From positions 1 to 64,000 of the forward strand of contig NZ_MPNT01000027.1 of assembly GCF_001907675.1 (NCBI RefSeq): DNA of 64,000 nt, in the 5' to 3' direction. A model generated the notes under the pieces. It ran no database searches, was not told where the DNA came from, and worked only from the letters and a program-made list of their open reading frames with translations. This DNA is from Mycobacterium paraffinicum (GTDB lineage: Bacteria > Actinomycetota > Actinomycetes > Mycobacteriales > Mycobacteriaceae). Positions 1-9,734 of this stretch are shown here, piece after piece. Position numbers and translations under genes: made by a program. Position 1 is the first letter of the stretch. Every line of letters begins with the position of its first letter.

Positions 1-1561
1 CGCCCCCGCCGTCTGGACCGCCCCCACCGCTGCCGGCGGCACCGCTGGAGGAGTCCGATTCTGGTTGGATGCGACCGGGCTCGCGGTTGTTGCTCGAGCC
101 GCCGCGGCCGCCGGGCGTCAGGTTGCCCTTCAGCGCAGCCAGATCAGCGGACTTGGAGAGCCAGCCTCGACCGGACCCGCCGCCGTTGGCTGCGCCGCCG
201 AGTTTGGCGGCCATCGTGTCGCGGCTGCGGTCGAACATGCGCCGCAGCGGCCCGAAGAACGCGAACCCGAACGCCAGCACCAGCGTGGTCAGAAAGATCG
301 ACTGGATGGCGTTGTTCGATTCCTTGAAGACCTGGTCGAGGATCACGTTGTAGCCGCCGAAGGCCGCGGTGTAGATGACCATCGCCGCGAACGCCATCGC
401 GCAGTCCAGCAGGGTTTTCCACGCGAACATCTGCGGCCCGCCCGGTATCACGCCGATGGCGAATGCCGGCGGTGCCAGCGCGGCATACAGCATGGCTTGG
501 ACCGCCGCGCGCACCACGTGCCACACGAAGTAGCAGGCGAAGGCGACAAGCATGGCGGCCAGAAAACCGCAGATGGACAGCGGCACCAGGAAGGCGGCGG
601 GGTTACCCATAGACCGGTCGTGCATTTGGTCGCCTTTTTTGGAGTCACACCCTTGAATGTCGTCTTTGAGTTTGTCTCCGTGCTGGTCTTTGATTCCTTT
701 CGACCAGGCCTCTTTGCACTTACGCGAAATTGAGTCGCTGACTTGCCCGAAATTGATCATCTGGGTGGGTGAACGCAGAAACCTATCGGCCAGACGCGAC
801 ACCATGTCGTCGACGTTGGCCTTGCCGCCTTGGTCGCTCATGTGTCCGTCAGACACCGACGAAGCGATCTGCAAACCGGTGTCACGCCCTTTGGCCAACA
901 GCCCATCCGGGCCGACGAGTTCGGCCAGCGGGTTCGCGAAAATCGTTGCGGCAATACCGATCATCACCATCGCCATGGCGATGTTGGACACGGCTTTGGC
1001 GGTCCGCCCGGCCAGCACCGTACAGACCGCGATGATCGCCAGGACCGCCAGGGCTGTGGCGGCCAACCCAAACCGGTCCATCGCCGTATCCACGCCGTGA
1101 CCGATCGTCTGAAACGGCCCGGTGAACAATTTCAGCCACGAAAAGTCGAGCACGAATTTGATCAGCCACAACGCGGTCGTTGTGACGCACAGATACACCT
1201 CGTAGACGACAGAATCGACGTAGGAAAAGATCTTGGCTGTGGGATCGTCCCAGCCGCCCTGATTGAGGGTGAGTGTGTATTTGGCGACCGGCACATTGTC
1301 GGAGTCTTTAATTCCCATCCAGGAAATCAGCACGTCCCCACTGCCGGTGTCGGCGCCGGTACCGGGATCCGCGCCGGCTCGGGCGGCCCCGATGACGAGC
1401 AGTGTGAATCCGATCAGCACCGCCGTGGTCGCGACGCGGTGGCGCCCACACCACCGCAGCACGACCGCGGGAGTCCAGGCACGAATCCAGTGAGCCCAGC
1501 GCGCCAGACGATCGGCGTCGACGAGCACCAGGCCGCCGTTGTTGGGCCGATGGTCCCTCAC
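1..1561 (-). CDS. VirB6/TcpH-like polytopic conjugation membrane protein (partial)
   Basis: The reading frame is open from a GTG at 1561 to the left window edge (520 codons seen), so the C-terminus is missing. An AGGGAGG ribosome site sits 5 bases before the GTG, 14 bases after the VirB4 stop. The protein has about seven hydrophobic segments: one near residues 44-64, two near 160-200, and four between about 300 and 430. A Gly/Ser-rich hydrophilic tail follows. This layout fits the inner-membrane channel subunit (VirB6/TcpH/TrbL type) of a Gram-positive conjugation machine. The assignment rests on topology and operon position, not on a signature motif. Confidence 0.72.
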   Translation of the reverse strand, partial: MRDHRPNNGGLVLVDADRLARWAHWIRAWTPAVVLRWCGRHRVATTAVLIGFTLLVIGAARAGADPGTGADTGSGDVLISWMGIKDSDNVPVAKYTLTLNQGGWDDPTAKIFSYVDSVVYEVYLCVTTTALWLIKFVLDFSWLKLFTGPFQTIGHGVDTAMDRFGLAATALAVLAIIAVCTVLAGRTAKAVSNIAMAMVMIGIAATIFANPLAELVGPDGLLAKGRDTGLQIASSVSDGHMSDQGGKANVDDMVSRLADRFLRSPTQMINFGQVSDSISRKCKEAWSKGIKDQHGDKLKDDIQGCDSKKGDQMHDRSMGNPAAFLVPLSICGFLAAMLVAFACYFVWHVVRAAVQAMLYAALAPPAFAIGVIPGGPQMFAWKTLLDCAMAFAAMVIYTAAFGGYNVILDQVFKESNNAIQSIFLTTLVLAFGFAFFGPLRRMFDRSRDTMAAKLGGAANGGGSGRGWLSKSADLAALKGNLTPGGRGGSSNNREPGRIQPESDSSSGAAGSGGGGPDGGG

Positions 1562-1575
1562 ATGAACCTCCCTGG

Positions 1576-4074
1576 TTAGGCGACTTGGCTGTGGTCGGGG
1601 GGAGTGGTGCTCATCGCTTCGCGCCGCAGCTGCGAGGAGGGGCCGAGCACCTTGATGCGACCGATCGCGCCGCGGGCGTCGCGCATGTAGCCCTCGCCCT
1701 CGCGGCCGCGCACCACCTTGCCGTCGGCGCCCTTCGGTGAGGTGTTGGTCGTCAAGTCACGCACGATGTGCGGGTTCTTGTCCGGGTCGATCCCGAGCCA
1801 TTTCAGTGAACGCCTGGCCAAAGTCTCGTCACGGTGGCGCATGACGATCCGCATCGGTATCAGGTCCAATGCGGTGCCCGCGGGATAGTCGTTGACCGGG
1901 TCGTGGCTGCCCAGAATCAACGAGATGTTGTCCTTGCGGCCGTCGCGCGCCAGCCGCGCGGTACGGGCCAAACCGGTGGAGGTGGACGTCACGTGGTAGG
2001 CCTCATCCAGGGCCACCGCCGCCGGTCGCGCTTTGTTGAGCTGGAACGCTTGGCGACCCAACTCCATCGACAGCCCATAGATGGCGCGGCCGAACACCTT
2101 GCTCGGGCTCAGCGCCTCGCGGCCGGCCACTTCCTCACCGGTGGGCACCTCGACCCTGTTGGTGCGGATCACGATGCCTTCGGTGTTGAGATCCAGCGAG
2201 GGCAGATTCGGGTCAAACAGCGCTGCGGCATACCGCCGGCCTGACCAGTAGGCCAGGTGGCGGTGCAGCTCATCCCATCCCGAGGGCAGCGGCTTGCCGT
2301 CGGCCAACTTGCCCATGTCAGCCCCGCGCTGCAGCACCGCGAGCAGGTCTGGGATCGAGCGCACACCCCATTCCGGGCGCAGCACCTCACCCAGTGTCAT
2401 TCCCATCGGGGAGTTCGCTTCGCACTCGAACAGCGGCGTGAGCAGTTCGACGGCGGAGTCGACGCCGATCTCGGCCTGGAAGGTGCGCAGCGGATCCATC
2501 GACCATTGCGGCCGCATCAGGTCGATGATCGCGTGGCTACCCAGGGTGGCTGCCGGGCGCGCGTACTCCCCGGAGTCCGTGCGGTCGATCGCCAAGAATT
2601 GGCCGCCGATGTCGACCAGATGGAACAGCATGTACATGATCAGCCAGGTCTTGCCCGCACCCAGCTCACCCGCGATCGCGATCGCCGAGGACGCGTCTTT
2701 GAGCGGCTCGCGCCACCACTCCAGGTGCACCGGCTGATTGCGCCGGCCCGACAAATTCAGCGCGATGATCGGCCCCTGCGCATCACCGACGGCGTTGGTC
2801 GCGAACGGCACGCTGGCGGCCTGGTACTCACTGATGGTGACGTGGGAAAAGTCGGCAACGACACGTAGGTTGGCACCGCCGGGGTTCATTGCCGACCACA
2901 GCTCGCGTTGCCCGCCCAGCGGGGCGACCACCTTGATGCGGTTGCGTTCGAAGGCCTGCACCAGTTTGAGCGCCCCGTCTTCACACTGGGCGCGCGAGTT
3001 GCCGGCGATGGCGAAGATCGGGCACATCGACACCTCGATCTCGTCGTCGTTGGTTTCCAACAGCGCGTTGTATTCGCCGAGATCGAGCGCCTGCTGGGAC
3101 AGCATGTCTTGGGCGAAGGACACCTCGGAGTCGCGCTCACCGACTTGCTCGTTGAGCCGGCGCAGGTTCTTGGTGTTGCGCGAGATCGCCTGCTCGCGGC
3201 TGGTCTTGCTGATCCGCGCTGCCCAGTCGACGTCGAATCCATCGATGCGGTCGGCGATGGTGAAAAACTCTGAGCCCGGAAACTGCAGCCCCTCCAGGGG
3301 CAGCGATTCGATCGCCAGCAGCGTCTGCCACGACGGGGCCGCGCCGATCCGCCCGGGCTGAGTGATCTTCACCAGCGGCGCAAAGCTGTCCGGGCGCCAC
3401 CGCTTGCGGTCGTTGCGCCGTTCACCTTCGTCGAATTCCGCCGCGGCGAACGCTCCTGCGGGGGAGGACACATTCGACGAAATCGAGGGCGGAAACACCT
3501 CGCGGCGCGTCCCACGTGCCAACGCATGGTTCCACAGCCACACCATCTGCGCTGCTGTCAGTGGCTCGAATGCAAACACCGAGGGAAGGCGCGCCACGAT
3601 CGCGGCCGCTAACGCTGCCGCCTTTGCCATCTCGACGCGGTCGCGTTCAGCCGAGCGGCGCGCCATGCCGCCCCAGCCGGTGAGATCGGATACGACGTCG
3701 GCATCGGTCACCGGAAACGACAGCACGAAAATCCGCTCGGCGGCGTGCACCGTGGAGGAAAAGTACTCGTGCTTGCCCTCGCATTCTTCGCGCCACATCG
3801 GACGCGCGCTGAGGTCTGTTCCGGCGATCGCGCGCGCCAGGATTTCGTCTGGGTTCATCGCCGCGATGACGCCTGCGATGACCGCATTGTTCGGGAGTGC
3901 TCGGATCAGGTTTTTGTGGTGGATCAAGGTGTCGTATTTGCGTTCGTCGCTGGTGTATCCATACGCCAGTCCGGTGAGCCGGTAGTCGGCCCAAATCGCG
4001 CCGTCGCGCATGCGGCGCAGGTTGCCCATCACCGACATGGTGGGTTGCAGGTTCTGGTCGAGCTGGTGAGCCAT
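1576..4074 (-). CDS. VirB4/TcpF-like conjugation ATPase
   Basis: This 832-residue protein has a Walker A motif GELGAGKTW near residue 470 and a Walker B-like stretch VALDEAYHV near residue 690. That spacing and length are usual for VirB4-family ATPases, which power assembly of type IV secretion channels at the inner membrane. A long N-terminal region of about 400 residues precedes the ATPase core, as in the family. The gene lies between the TcpE/PrgI-like gene and the polytopic channel gene, a standard order in actinobacterial conjugation operons. Confidence 0.85.
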   Translation of the reverse strand: MAHQLDQNLQPTMSVMGNLRRMRDGAIWADYRLTGLAYGYTSDERKYDTLIHHKNLIRALPNNAVIAGVIAAMNPDEILARAIAGTDLSARPMWREECEGKHEYFSSTVHAAERIFVLSFPVTDADVVSDLTGWGGMARRSAERDRVEMAKAAALAAAIVARLPSVFAFEPLTAAQMVWLWNHALARGTRREVFPPSISSNVSSPAGAFAAAEFDEGERRNDRKRWRPDSFAPLVKITQPGRIGAAPSWQTLLAIESLPLEGLQFPGSEFFTIADRIDGFDVDWAARISKTSREQAISRNTKNLRRLNEQVGERDSEVSFAQDMLSQQALDLGEYNALLETNDDEIEVSMCPIFAIAGNSRAQCEDGALKLVQAFERNRIKVVAPLGGQRELWSAMNPGGANLRVVADFSHVTISEYQAASVPFATNAVGDAQGPIIALNLSGRRNQPVHLEWWREPLKDASSAIAIAGELGAGKTWLIMYMLFHLVDIGGQFLAIDRTDSGEYARPAATLGSHAIIDLMRPQWSMDPLRTFQAEIGVDSAVELLTPLFECEANSPMGMTLGEVLRPEWGVRSIPDLLAVLQRGADMGKLADGKPLPSGWDELHRHLAYWSGRRYAAALFDPNLPSLDLNTEGIVIRTNRVEVPTGEEVAGREALSPSKVFGRAIYGLSMELGRQAFQLNKARPAAVALDEAYHVTSTSTGLARTARLARDGRKDNISLILGSHDPVNDYPAGTALDLIPMRIVMRHRDETLARRSLKWLGIDPDKNPHIVRDLTTNTSPKGADGKVVRGREGEGYMRDARGAIGRIKVLGPSSQLRREAMSTTPPDHSQVA

Positions 4075-4110
4075 CAGAAGCGTCCTTTGGGAGGGTGTTT
4101 CGGGCGGTGG

Positions 4111-4611
4111 TCAGGTGAACAGTTCTGCTGCGGTGCTGTGCGGCTGGTCGAACAGGTCGTCCCACCCGGACTCGGCGGCTGTTTGGGCGGGCGCAAGCGG
4201 GCGCGCCTCGACGCGATGCGAGTTGGTCGCCGCGTCGATTTCGTCGAGAATGGTGATGGTCGGGCGCACGGTAGACACCGCGTCGACGCGCCGCTGTTCG
4301 CCGCGGCTGCTGCTGGCCGGGCTGGTGTACAGCCGGTAGATGCGGTGCACCCGAGTGCTGAATTTGACCGGGGAGTACGGCATGCGCCGCATCACCCCGA
4401 CCGCGGCCACGGTGACGATCACTCCCACCGCACCGGTCAACAGCGGCTCATCGAACCGGGGCAGCGCGAACAGCGTGATCATCAACCCACCGACAAGCGC
4501 AATCAGCTCGGGGATCGGGAAGGGCCCGCCGGGGATCTTCCAGCGCCCGTCGAACTTGGCGATGACGATGCGCACCCGCGACGCTCGCGTGTACCACTTG
4601 GCGACAAACAT
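4111..4611 (-). CDS. TcpE/PrgI-like conjugation membrane protein
   Basis: This 166-residue protein has a basic N-terminus, two close hydrophobic segments (about residues 32-48 and 58-76) and a soluble cytoplasmic tail. Small two-TM proteins of this type, usually called TcpE or PrgI-like, sit just upstream of the VirB4 ATPase in Gram-positive conjugation loci and belong to the inner-membrane complex. The ATG start leaves 15 bases to the preceding gene, so it is co-transcribed with it. The family call comes from size, topology and position. Confidence 0.65.
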   Translation of the reverse strand: MFVAKWYTRASRVRIVIAKFDGRWKIPGGPFPIPELIALVGGLMITLFALPRFDEPLLTGAVGVIVTVAAVGVMRRMPYSPVKFSTRVHRIYRLYTSPASSSRGEQRRVDAVSTVRPTITILDEIDAATNSHRVEARPLAPAQTAAESGWDDLFDQPHSTAAELFT

Positions 4612-4626
4612 CGGCGCTGTCCCGGC

Positions 4627-4944
4627 TCAGCGAGTTCCGCTATTGGTGAGGCCGTGGACGGTGTCTTTGGACACCACACCCAGCGAAGGCAGCGCCCCGA
4701 TAATGCCGATGAGAATGACACCGACCGCGACGGTTTTCAGTGCAGCGGTCTTGTTCTTGACGACGAAGTACTCAAACACCGCCAAGACCGCCGTGCCGCC
4801 CATCAACAGGAACACCGCGAAGCTGATGCCCTGGTTCTTGATGTTGGCGCCGATATCCCAGATCGGGGCTGCCACTGTTCGGACATGGGCGGCCGCTGCT
4901 GAGGCAGACCCGTCAGCGATGAAAGACGCGAAATTGTGAATCAT
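4627..4944 (-). CDS. Two-TM pilin-like conjugation protein
   Basis: This small 105-residue protein has two hydrophobic segments (about residues 42-60 and 70-90) separated by a short lysine-containing loop (VVKNK). The N-terminus is Ala/Ser-rich. Size and topology resemble VirB2-type pilins or TcpD of Gram-positive conjugation operons. It starts 3 bases after the TcpC-like stop and precedes the TcpE-like gene. Whether it forms a pilus subunit or is a structural membrane protein cannot be told from sequence. Confidence 0.6.
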   Translation of the reverse strand: MIHNFASFIADGSASAAAAHVRTVAAPIWDIGANIKNQGISFAVFLLMGGTAVLAVFEYFVVKNKTAALKTVAVGVILIGIIGALPSLGVVSKDTVHGLTNSGTR

Positions 4945-4947
4945 TTC

Positions 4948-5970
4948 TTAGCTCCCTCCGGGGCTGTTGGTCGCGTAAACGCGCGGTGACTTGCTGGGCG
5001 TCGTCGTGGTGGTCGGCGGCGTCAACGACGGTCCGGATGGCCCTGCCTGGTTGGGCGGGATGATGCTGGGCGCATCGTTGATCCGGTCGACTTGCCAGTG
5101 GCCTGCTGCCACCGACATCACCAGGGGGAAATCCATCGGCATCAGCACGCCGCTGGCGGTCTGCATCACAGCCCGCACGGTGACCTCAATGCCGTCAGCT
5201 TTGGCGGGCACATCTTGGGCGGTGGCAGCCTCGGAATTCGTTTGCACCCGCTCGATCGCCATCGTGGTAAACCGCGGTGGTTGTTCGGCGGTGATCTTGG
5301 CGGCCGCCGAGATGTAGGGCGTCAGGTCTCCCTGCCCGGTCAGCATCGCGGCGAGGAACCCGGCGACGGTCTTGTACACCGGCCGGTCTTCGGACACCAA
5401 CGTTTGCGTGGCCAGCTGCACCGGCAGCCCCGGTTGGCGATCCGGACGCGCATGCGGAAGCGTGAACGCCCGGTACAAGTTGTGGCTGTCGGCTGAGATA
5501 TCGACCTGGAGCTTGACCGGCACCATGGAGGCGGCGTTGGCGGCTTTCGGAATCTCGGCGTCAACGACGACCGAATAGGTTTGAAAACCACCGTTGAAAA
5601 CACCGGGAAGGCACGACGCTGCGCGTAACGCCCGCCCGCCGGCAGGCAGCGCCGACGGGGGAATGTCTCCGTCGTAGAACTGCTTGATCGCCGTCGTGTT
5701 CGACGGGTCTTTCAAATACGCGTCCACGTAGCGCGCGGCGTAGGACTTCACCGCGGTGAACTGGTCTTGTTCGGCCGCTTCGTCGGGCAGCTGGGGGCGG
5801 TTCAAGACGAGCAGCACAACCCCGGCTAGAAGCGGGATGTAACTGACCATGATGAACGCCAGAAACGACGCACTCGCTCGCGCGCGAAGCTCGTCGGCGC
5901 GGATGGCGTCCCCGCCACTGACACGCAGAAAGATCGAGTCCAGCGCACCGGCGATGGGGCGGGTCAACAT
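4948..5970 (-). CDS. TcpC-like conjugative transfer protein
   Basis: This 340-residue protein has one N-terminal hydrophobic segment (about residues 36-58) followed by a soluble, presumably extracytoplasmic region and a Pro/Thr-rich tail. This matches TcpC, the bitopic VirB8-like protein of Gram-positive conjugation systems, whose C-terminal part forms two NTF2-like domains. Its start overlaps the end of the small upstream gene by 7 bases. It scaffolds the transfer channel in the known systems; that role is inferred here. Confidence 0.75.
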   Translation of the reverse strand: MLTRPIAGALDSIFLRVSGGDAIRADELRARASASFLAFIMVSYIPLLAGVVLLVLNRPQLPDEAAEQDQFTAVKSYAARYVDAYLKDPSNTTAIKQFYDGDIPPSALPAGGRALRAASCLPGVFNGGFQTYSVVVDAEIPKAANAASMVPVKLQVDISADSHNLYRAFTLPHARPDRQPGLPVQLATQTLVSEDRPVYKTVAGFLAAMLTGQGDLTPYISAAAKITAEQPPRFTTMAIERVQTNSEAATAQDVPAKADGIEVTVRAVMQTASGVLMPMDFPLVMSVAAGHWQVDRINDAPSIIPPNQAGPSGPSLTPPTTTTTPSKSPRVYATNSPGGS

Positions 5971-6200
5971 ACGGACCCCATCGCCTGGTTTTCCAGCACG
6001 TCAAGCAGCTGCAGTGCCGTGCTGCGGTTGTTGATGATGTGCGCGACGAGGGCCACGGACTTGGACTCGTTGAGGGGGTCGGCCCGCAGCTGGTCCATGA
6101 GCTCGCGCAGCTGGTCGCAGTAGGAGCGGACCGCAGCGTGGGTGCGGCGAATCGGCTGCGGCATGGGTAAGGCCTCCAAGAGGGGTAGATGCTCGGACAC
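5964..6200 (-). CDS. Small first protein of the conjugation operon
   Basis: This 78-residue hydrophilic, probably helical protein has no recognised motif. A GTG at 6200 is used as the start. It overlaps the TcpC-like start by 7 bases and is the promoter-proximal gene of the transfer operon, so it is probably a real, co-translated gene. Function unknown; a regulator or accessory transfer factor is possible. Confidence 0.6.
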   Translation of the reverse strand: MSEHLPLLEALPMPQPIRRTHAAVRSYCDQLRELMDQLRADPLNESKSVALVAHIINNRSTALQLLDVLENQAMGSVC

Positions 6201-6733
6201 CCTCTAATGCGGGGCAAAACACCGATTTGGCGACAACCGCATACATAACGAATTGGTAACGCATACGCGCGTATGTCATCGCGATGTTCGCTTGATGCTT
6301 GACAGGGGGATTACGCTCGGCTCGGCTGTAGCCGCGAGGCGGAAGCCATGGACGAGCGCTTCCCCCTCCTGCATTAGCTCGTCAACGTATGCGCCGAGCG
6401 CATCACCGCATATGCGCTGACGACGGCCTGGCCGAATCTCCGCCGCACCCCTCTCGACGGCCTCCACACATCGCTATGCCGAGGTGCCGCCGCGCGGTAC
6501 GACCGCCAGCCCCCGGACATGACGTGCCCAGCAACTCCCGACAGCGGCGCACACCCATTCCTCGACAACCGAGCTGACAACCGCGAAACGCCACGTCACC
6601 ACCCCAGAATGTGATGTGCATCACCCCTATAAAGGCGAGCTGTCAACCTCGTTGAACACCGCTTCGCAAACCCCCACAACAACGTCCACGGATTCCATAA
6701 GCGCGTCACCTCCCCGCGACGCCAAGGAATCCA
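6201..6733. other. Divergent control region, possible oriT
   Basis: This 530-base stretch holds no convincing gene. It separates the minus-strand transfer operon from the plus-strand sigma-like gene and carries several palindromes: 6263-6276, a stem ATGCGC-CGA-GCGCAT at 6389-6403 and GCATATGC at 6408-6415. It must hold both promoters and is a candidate for the transfer origin, but no relaxase gene is visible in the window to support that. Confidence 0.5.
6263..6276. promoter_or_regulatory. 14-bp perfect palindrome before the transfer operon
   Basis: CATACGCGCGTATG is a perfect palindrome 63 bases upstream of the first transfer gene. It could be an operator for control of conjugation. Confidence 0.5.
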
Positions 6734-7450
6734 ATGACCATCTGGGACCAACTCGCCGACCAGGCCCACCGCCTGCTCACCCAGCCCCGCCGCGGCGACC
6801 TCACGCCCGCGGTGACCCTCATCCAATCCCTGCACCCGCGTGCCCCGCACACCCCCAACGCCATCTGCGCGCACCTGCCCACCGCATCAACCGTGCTGCC
6901 CACCCTCGCCGGCTACGCCCGCAGCGGCGACCGCCACGCCCTGCTCATGGCAGCCGTCCTGATGCGCCACGCCCTGCGTCGCATCGCTGAACTCGCCGAC
7001 CCCGACGGCTATTTGTCCACCGACCGCGACGCCCGCGACAACGACACCCTGACCATCTTTTTCACCCTCATCCGCACCGCTGCAGAACCACAGATCTTGA
7101 CGTCGCGCTACCTCTACAACGCGACCCTGCGCAAAGTCATGGCCACCCGGCCACGCGCCGGCACCCCCACCGTGGCGGTGCGCGTCGACCCCCATTCCGC
7201 GATCCTCGACCGCACCGACAACGGCGCCGAAGACGACCACACCGCGCACCTGCTCTCCCAGGCCCGCGACCACCGCATCATCACCGCACTGGAATACGAG
7301 ACCCTCAAAGCGCTCTACCTCAACACCGACATCTACAGCCCCAGAAGCGCAGCACGCAGCCTCGGCGCAAATGTCGGCGCCATCGAACGTCGCGCCCAAC
7401 GCGCCATCCGCAAAATCAGCAGCCACTTCCAGAGCGCGGCAGCAGCATGA
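6734..7450 (+). CDS. Sigma-70-like DNA-binding protein
   Basis: This 238-residue protein ends in a helix-turn-helix resembling sigma region 4: an 'ITALEYETLKALYL' type helix, then 'SARSLG' and 'AIERRAQRAIRKI' helices at about residues 178-230. The N-terminal 150 residues are helical and only loosely resemble a sigma region 2. An AAGGAA ribosome site lies 5 bases before the ATG. It overlaps the cutinase gene by 4 bases (ATGA), so the two are translated together. It may direct transcription of surface or transfer genes; it could equally be a plain HTH regulator. Confidence 0.6.
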   Translation: MTIWDQLADQAHRLLTQPRRGDLTPAVTLIQSLHPRAPHTPNAICAHLPTASTVLPTLAGYARSGDRHALLMAAVLMRHALRRIAELADPDGYLSTDRDARDNDTLTIFFTLIRTAAEPQILTSRYLYNATLRKVMATRPRAGTPTVAVRVDPHSAILDRTDNGAEDDHTAHLLSQARDHRIITALEYETLKALYLNTDIYSPRSAARSLGANVGAIERRAQRAIRKISSHFQSAAAA

Positions 7451-8814
7451 CCATCCGCCACCGCTGCACCTCACTGGCGGTGTCGCTACCCCTCACCGCC
7501 ACCCTGCTGCTGTCCACCGCTGCGCCTGCCCATGCCGCACCGGCCACGTGCCCAGCTGTCGAAGCGATCGCGATCCCGGGCACCACGCAGACCACCCCGC
7601 AGGCCGACCCCACCAGACCCGTCGGCATCCTCGGCGACATCCTCGAACCGATCAAACGGATCGTTCACCTCGCCGTCGACACCTTCTACACGCCCTACCC
7701 GGCCACCATCTTCGGCGGCACCGACGGCGGCGGGTACCTGGCCTCCAAACAAGCCGGCATCGACAGCGCAGACGCGCGCATGAGAGCGGTCGCCAACCGT
7801 TGCCCACACACCAATTTCCTCCTCACCGGCTACAGCCAAGGCGCGGACGCTGCCGGTGACATCGCGGCCGCAATCGGCCACAACAGGGGCGCCATCCCCG
7901 CCAGCCGGCTCCTCGGCGTCGCCCTCGTCGCTGACCCCTCACAGTCCCCGGTCGGCCAGCCCACCATCGGGCTCAACCAGCCCGGCGTGGGCTTCGCCGG
8001 TGTACGCGCCGGCGGCTTCGGCGCGCTCACGCAGCGCAACGGCATCCTGTCGATCTGCGCCCCGCTGGACTACTTCTGCAATCTGCCCCAAGCCGACCTT
8101 GTCATGCGGTTTATCGGCCACCTCGGATCTCACCTGGACGCCTCGGATCCGGCTGGCTCTGCTCAAAAGCTCGCCACCATGTTCATGGCCGGCCTCATCG
8201 CCCCCGCCACCGCCGCCGTCAACCAAATCCTGCAGCTCGTCAAAGACCCCAATCTCATCCCCGACCTCGTCCACCGCGGCGTCGCTTTCGGCGTCGCACT
8301 CGCCCAGCAGCTGTTCTGGCTCGCCGGACCACAGGTCGCGGCCACCGCATCCGAGCTGTTCAACGCCGCCGGCCAAATCATCAATCTCATCCAGGCACGC
8401 GCCTGGACAGCGCTGCCCGCGCTCATCACTGCCATCGCAACCAAAGCCGCCAACGTCGCCAACGCACTGTCGAAAATGCAGGAGCAGACCAACACCATCA
8501 ACGTCAGCGCCTTCGGCCCTGTCGGGGCCGGCCTCGCCCACCCCGGACCCGGCTTCGGCGATCTGGTCACCGCAGTCATCAACGCCATCAGCGTGGCCAC
8601 CGGCGGCATCGGAACCCAGGCCACCGGCATCTTCGGACCCACCTTCGCCCAGTTCAGCGCCGCTACCGTCGCCACCGCGCTCAAACACTTCGCCGAGTTC
8701 ATCAAGGGCGACTACCACAACGACTACGGCACCGCCCGCCTCGATCCCGCCGGCCACACCGGCACGCAGCTCGTCCAACGCTATTTCGTCAACCAACTGA
8801 ACAGAATCGTCTGA
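7447..8814 (+). CDS. Secreted cutinase-family serine esterase
   Basis: The N-terminus is a clear signal peptide with an AxA cleavage site (AHA near residue 31). The nucleophile elbow GYSQGA puts the catalytic serine at residue 130. Downstream, CAPLDYFC and the HLGSHL stretch supply the expected cutinase Asp and His within the Cys-flanked motif. The 455 residues are about twice a plain cutinase; the extra ~200 C-terminal residues are Ala-rich and helical. Cutinases hydrolyse esters or lipids outside the cell. Coupling to the sigma-like gene next to a conjugation operon suggests a role at the cell envelope, which is inference. Confidence 0.85.
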   Translation: MTIRHRCTSLAVSLPLTATLLLSTAAPAHAAPATCPAVEAIAIPGTTQTTPQADPTRPVGILGDILEPIKRIVHLAVDTFYTPYPATIFGGTDGGGYLASKQAGIDSADARMRAVANRCPHTNFLLTGYSQGADAAGDIAAAIGHNRGAIPASRLLGVALVADPSQSPVGQPTIGLNQPGVGFAGVRAGGFGALTQRNGILSICAPLDYFCNLPQADLVMRFIGHLGSHLDASDPAGSAQKLATMFMAGLIAPATAAVNQILQLVKDPNLIPDLVHRGVAFGVALAQQLFWLAGPQVAATASELFNAAGQIINLIQARAWTALPALITAIATKAANVANALSKMQEQTNTINVSAFGPVGAGLAHPGPGFGDLVTAVINAISVATGGIGTQATGIFGPTFAQFSAATVATALKHFAEFIKGDYHNDYGTARLDPAGHTGTQLVQRYFVNQLNRIV

Positions 8815-8891
8815 AAGGCACCCCAGTCACCCATGACCTCAGACACCCCTGCCCAGGGCTCGTAATGACCGTCTACCAGGAGACCACCCAC

Positions 8892-9194
8892 ATGGATTAC
8901 GGGCTTTGGCTGCTGCGCGAACCGACCGGCGCAATCACCCTCACCGGCTGGTCGGAAACCCCCGGCACCGCCACCGATTCCGCGGCCGCGGGCAAGACCG
9001 AACACTGGCCCACCTATACGGTGTGCCGCGAACCCAGCCAGCTCTCCGCGCGCCTGGCCGAGCTCGGCCTCGACCTGGCCGCCGGCCACGACCTCAGCGA
9101 TCTCGACAAGGACTGGGATGTCTATGTTCGCCACCCTGACATCGCCGCGTTACGTGCCGCACTCGACACTGAACGAGCACGCGACCGACGGTAA
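8892..9194 (+). CDS. Small hypothetical protein
   Basis: This protein of about 100 residues has no recognised motif; it is acidic, soluble and Trp-rich near the N-terminus. The ATG at 8892 was preferred to an upstream ATG at 8865 because AGGAGA lies 9 bases before it. It follows the cutinase gene by 77 bases and is probably in the same transcript. Confidence 0.55.
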   Translation: MDYGLWLLREPTGAITLTGWSETPGTATDSAAAGKTEHWPTYTVCREPSQLSARLAELGLDLAAGHDLSDLDKDWDVYVRHPDIAALRAALDTERARDRR

Positions 9195-9734
9195 CTGACC
9201 CAGCGCTGCCGGCCAGGCCAGACCACCTCAAAACACCCACCGGCGAGCCCCCGCCGCCGACGATCCACGAGCAGACGCACCCCCGCCAGAAACGTCTCGG
9301 CCGAGCCGTCCTGGCCGCCGCTCCACAGCGCGCCACAACGCACCAATCACGAGCGGCAAAGGCCCCACATCGGTCATTAACATCCTCCCCCCAAGCCGCG
9401 CCCGCGCCTCGGCCAAGGTTGTGCGGACGCGCCTCCCAATGCCCGCGCCACCACCCCGCGACGGCGCCGCAGACATGCATGCAGCGCGGTTGATCCCAAC
9501 GCATTCACCGCCCCTAAACGCCCTTCGATCACCCGCGCGCTCCCGCCCGCGCCAATGTGCGCCGCAGCGCGCCAAACCGCCCACGACCGGTGCCGCGACA
9601 AGGACCTCACACCGGCCGTGGGCCCCCGGGGGCCGGCAGAACGAGGGTCTGGACCGCCAGCCAAGCGTGTGCCCGCGCCGTGCGGTGGCCGCCGGCAAGG
9701 TTCTCTGAGGGGGCCACGCCCGAAGGAGGCCGCA
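9195..9734. other. Non-coding stretch
   Basis: About 540 GC-rich bases between two small plus-strand genes. Overlapping open frames exist on both strands but have Arg/Pro-rich composition typical of shadow frames and no ribosome site. No strong inverted repeat or promoter stands out. Confidence 0.4.

Noticed and set aside
6276..6467. 63-codon minus-strand frame upstream of the transfer operon
   Set aside because: No ribosome site, and it lies over the palindromes expected in the control region.
9421..9708. Overlapping open frames on both strands
   Set aside because: High GC creates long shadow frames here; none has a ribosome site or protein-like composition.
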